Shown here in pieces: positions 4,601-5,086 of a stretch of 5,086 nucleotides of DNA. The DNA is from Acidobacteriota bacterium (lineage in GTDB: Bacteria; Acidobacteriota; Vicinamibacteria; Fen-336). The notes below the pieces were generated by a model. It saw only the letters and a program-made list of their open reading frames with translations, was not told where the DNA came from and ran no database searches. The position numbers and the translations under genes are program-made. The DNA lies in NCBI GenBank assembly GCA_003155335.1, contig PMCG01000137.1:1-5086 (forward strand). The letters run 5' to 3'. Position 1 is the first letter of the stretch. Each line of letters starts with the position of its first letter.

Positions 4601-5086
4601 ATGAACATGACCGGCTTGCTGAAGTCTCTCGTCGTGGTCGCGATGACGCTTGTCGCGCTGGGCGAGCCGTCGGCCGCGCAGACCGCAAGCTCGTCCGTCA
4701 CGCAGGCGCAGCAACAGCTGGCGTCCGTGGCTCAACTCGAGCGCTCGCATCTCACGGGCCTTGCCCGCTTCGTGCGCATGAAGCCTGACCAGGGCTTCAT
4801 TGCCGAGACTGATGCGGGCACGCCCGAGGAGCGGGCGCGCTCGTTCTTCGCCACGCACGGCCGCGCCTTTGGTCTAGCTGCGCCGAGCGACGTCGAAGCG
4901 CATGGCGCGCCGCAGCGCGACAGACTCGGTATGGACCACGTGCGCTTTCAGCAGCAACACCGCGGTCTGCCGGTGACCGGCGCTGAGTGCATCGTCCATT
5001 TGCGCGGGACGAACGTCGTCACCGTGAACAGCCGCTTGCTCGACAGCGACGAGCTCGCCGACATCGATCTCTCTCCTGCGTTCGAC
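4601..5086 (+). CDS. Exported FTP-propeptide metallopeptidase precursor, N-terminal part (cut by window edge)
   Basis: The frame is open from ATG 4601 to the last base, giving 162 residues with the rest off the right edge. Residues 1-26 are a signal peptide: Lys8, a hydrophobic stretch LVVVAMTLVAL and cleavage after PSAA. A Gln-rich segment and a helical region follow (about 35-60), then RARSFFATHGRAFGL (78-92), the lead-in common in FTP proteins. Residues about 111-147 match the FTP propeptide core: DHVRFQQQHRGLPVTGAE, then IVHLRGTNVVTVNSRLL. FTP domains precede M4 thermolysin-like and M36 fungalysin-like zinc peptidases; which one applies cannot be told without the catalytic domain. An in-frame ATG at 4607 is an alternative start: AGGA at 4595-4598 is only two bases from ATG 4601 but eight from ATG 4607, while GAGG at 4587-4590 is ten from 4601. 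A stop at 4586-4588 rules out a longer N-terminus. Confidence 0.82.
   Translation, partial: MNMTGLLKSLVVVAMTLVALGEPSAAQTASSSVTQAQQQLASVAQLERSHLTGLARFVRMKPDQGFIAETDAGTPEERARSFFATHGRAFGLAAPSDVEAHGAPQRDRLGMDHVRFQQQHRGLPVTGAECIVHLRGTNVVTVNSRLLDSDELADIDLSPAFD

Noticed and set aside
4399..4701. 100-codon minus-strand open frame across the intergenic stretch
   Set aside because: It has no ribosome site, covers the promoter and signal peptide of the right protease gene in antisense, and matches no family that I know.
1..5086. Insertion sequence, CRISPR array, tRNA or rRNA
   Set aside because: No transposase motifs, regularly spaced repeats, cloverleaf or rRNA-like sequence were seen on either strand.

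Overview
This GC-rich window carries a compact five-gene forward block flanked by two diverging, cut-off genes for secreted protease precursors. The high GC, the secreted protein that joins a carboxypeptidase-regulatory-like domain to TPRs, and the pair of FTP-propeptide peptidases would suit a free-living, protein-degrading soil-type bacterium. Acidobacteriota is my first guess and Myxococcota or a relative the second. This is inference from gene content, since no rRNA or other marker gene is present.

Layout. 1-588 (minus) is the N-terminal 196 codons of an M4/thermolysin-type metalloprotease precursor: signal peptide, FTP propeptide and PepSY-like segment, with the catalytic domain off the left edge. 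589-809 is a divergent intergenic region with a good promoter for the protease and a weak -10 for the forward block. The forward block is a queD-like 6-pyruvoyl-tetrahydropterin synthase homologue (810-1193), queE (1180-1818), queC (1815-2495), a secreted CarboxypepD_reg/TPR protein (2556-3578) and yggS (3575-4264). 4265-4600 has no convincing gene but holds a promoter, a small palindrome cluster and a leader of about 160 nt. 4601-5086 (plus) is the N-terminal 162 codons of a second exported FTP-propeptide protein.

How the genes work together. QueD, QueE and QueC are consecutive enzymes of the 7-deazaguanine pathway, which runs from 7,8-dihydroneopterin triphosphate through 6-carboxytetrahydropterin and 7-carboxy-7-deazaguanine to preQ0, feeding queuosine in tRNA. 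Gene overlaps suggest translational coupling. The TPR gene follows after 60 bases and its stop codon overlaps the GTG start of yggS, so all five could be one transcript, although the last two have no known link to queuosine.

The most interesting point is the queD homologue. It keeps the three zinc histidines and the pterin-anchoring Glu but lacks the catalytic Cys of CxxxHGH. It reads ExxHGH instead, the published signature of the PTPS-III class that replaces FolB in folate synthesis. A folate-type signature directly upstream of queE and queC raises the question of which pathway this enzyme serves.
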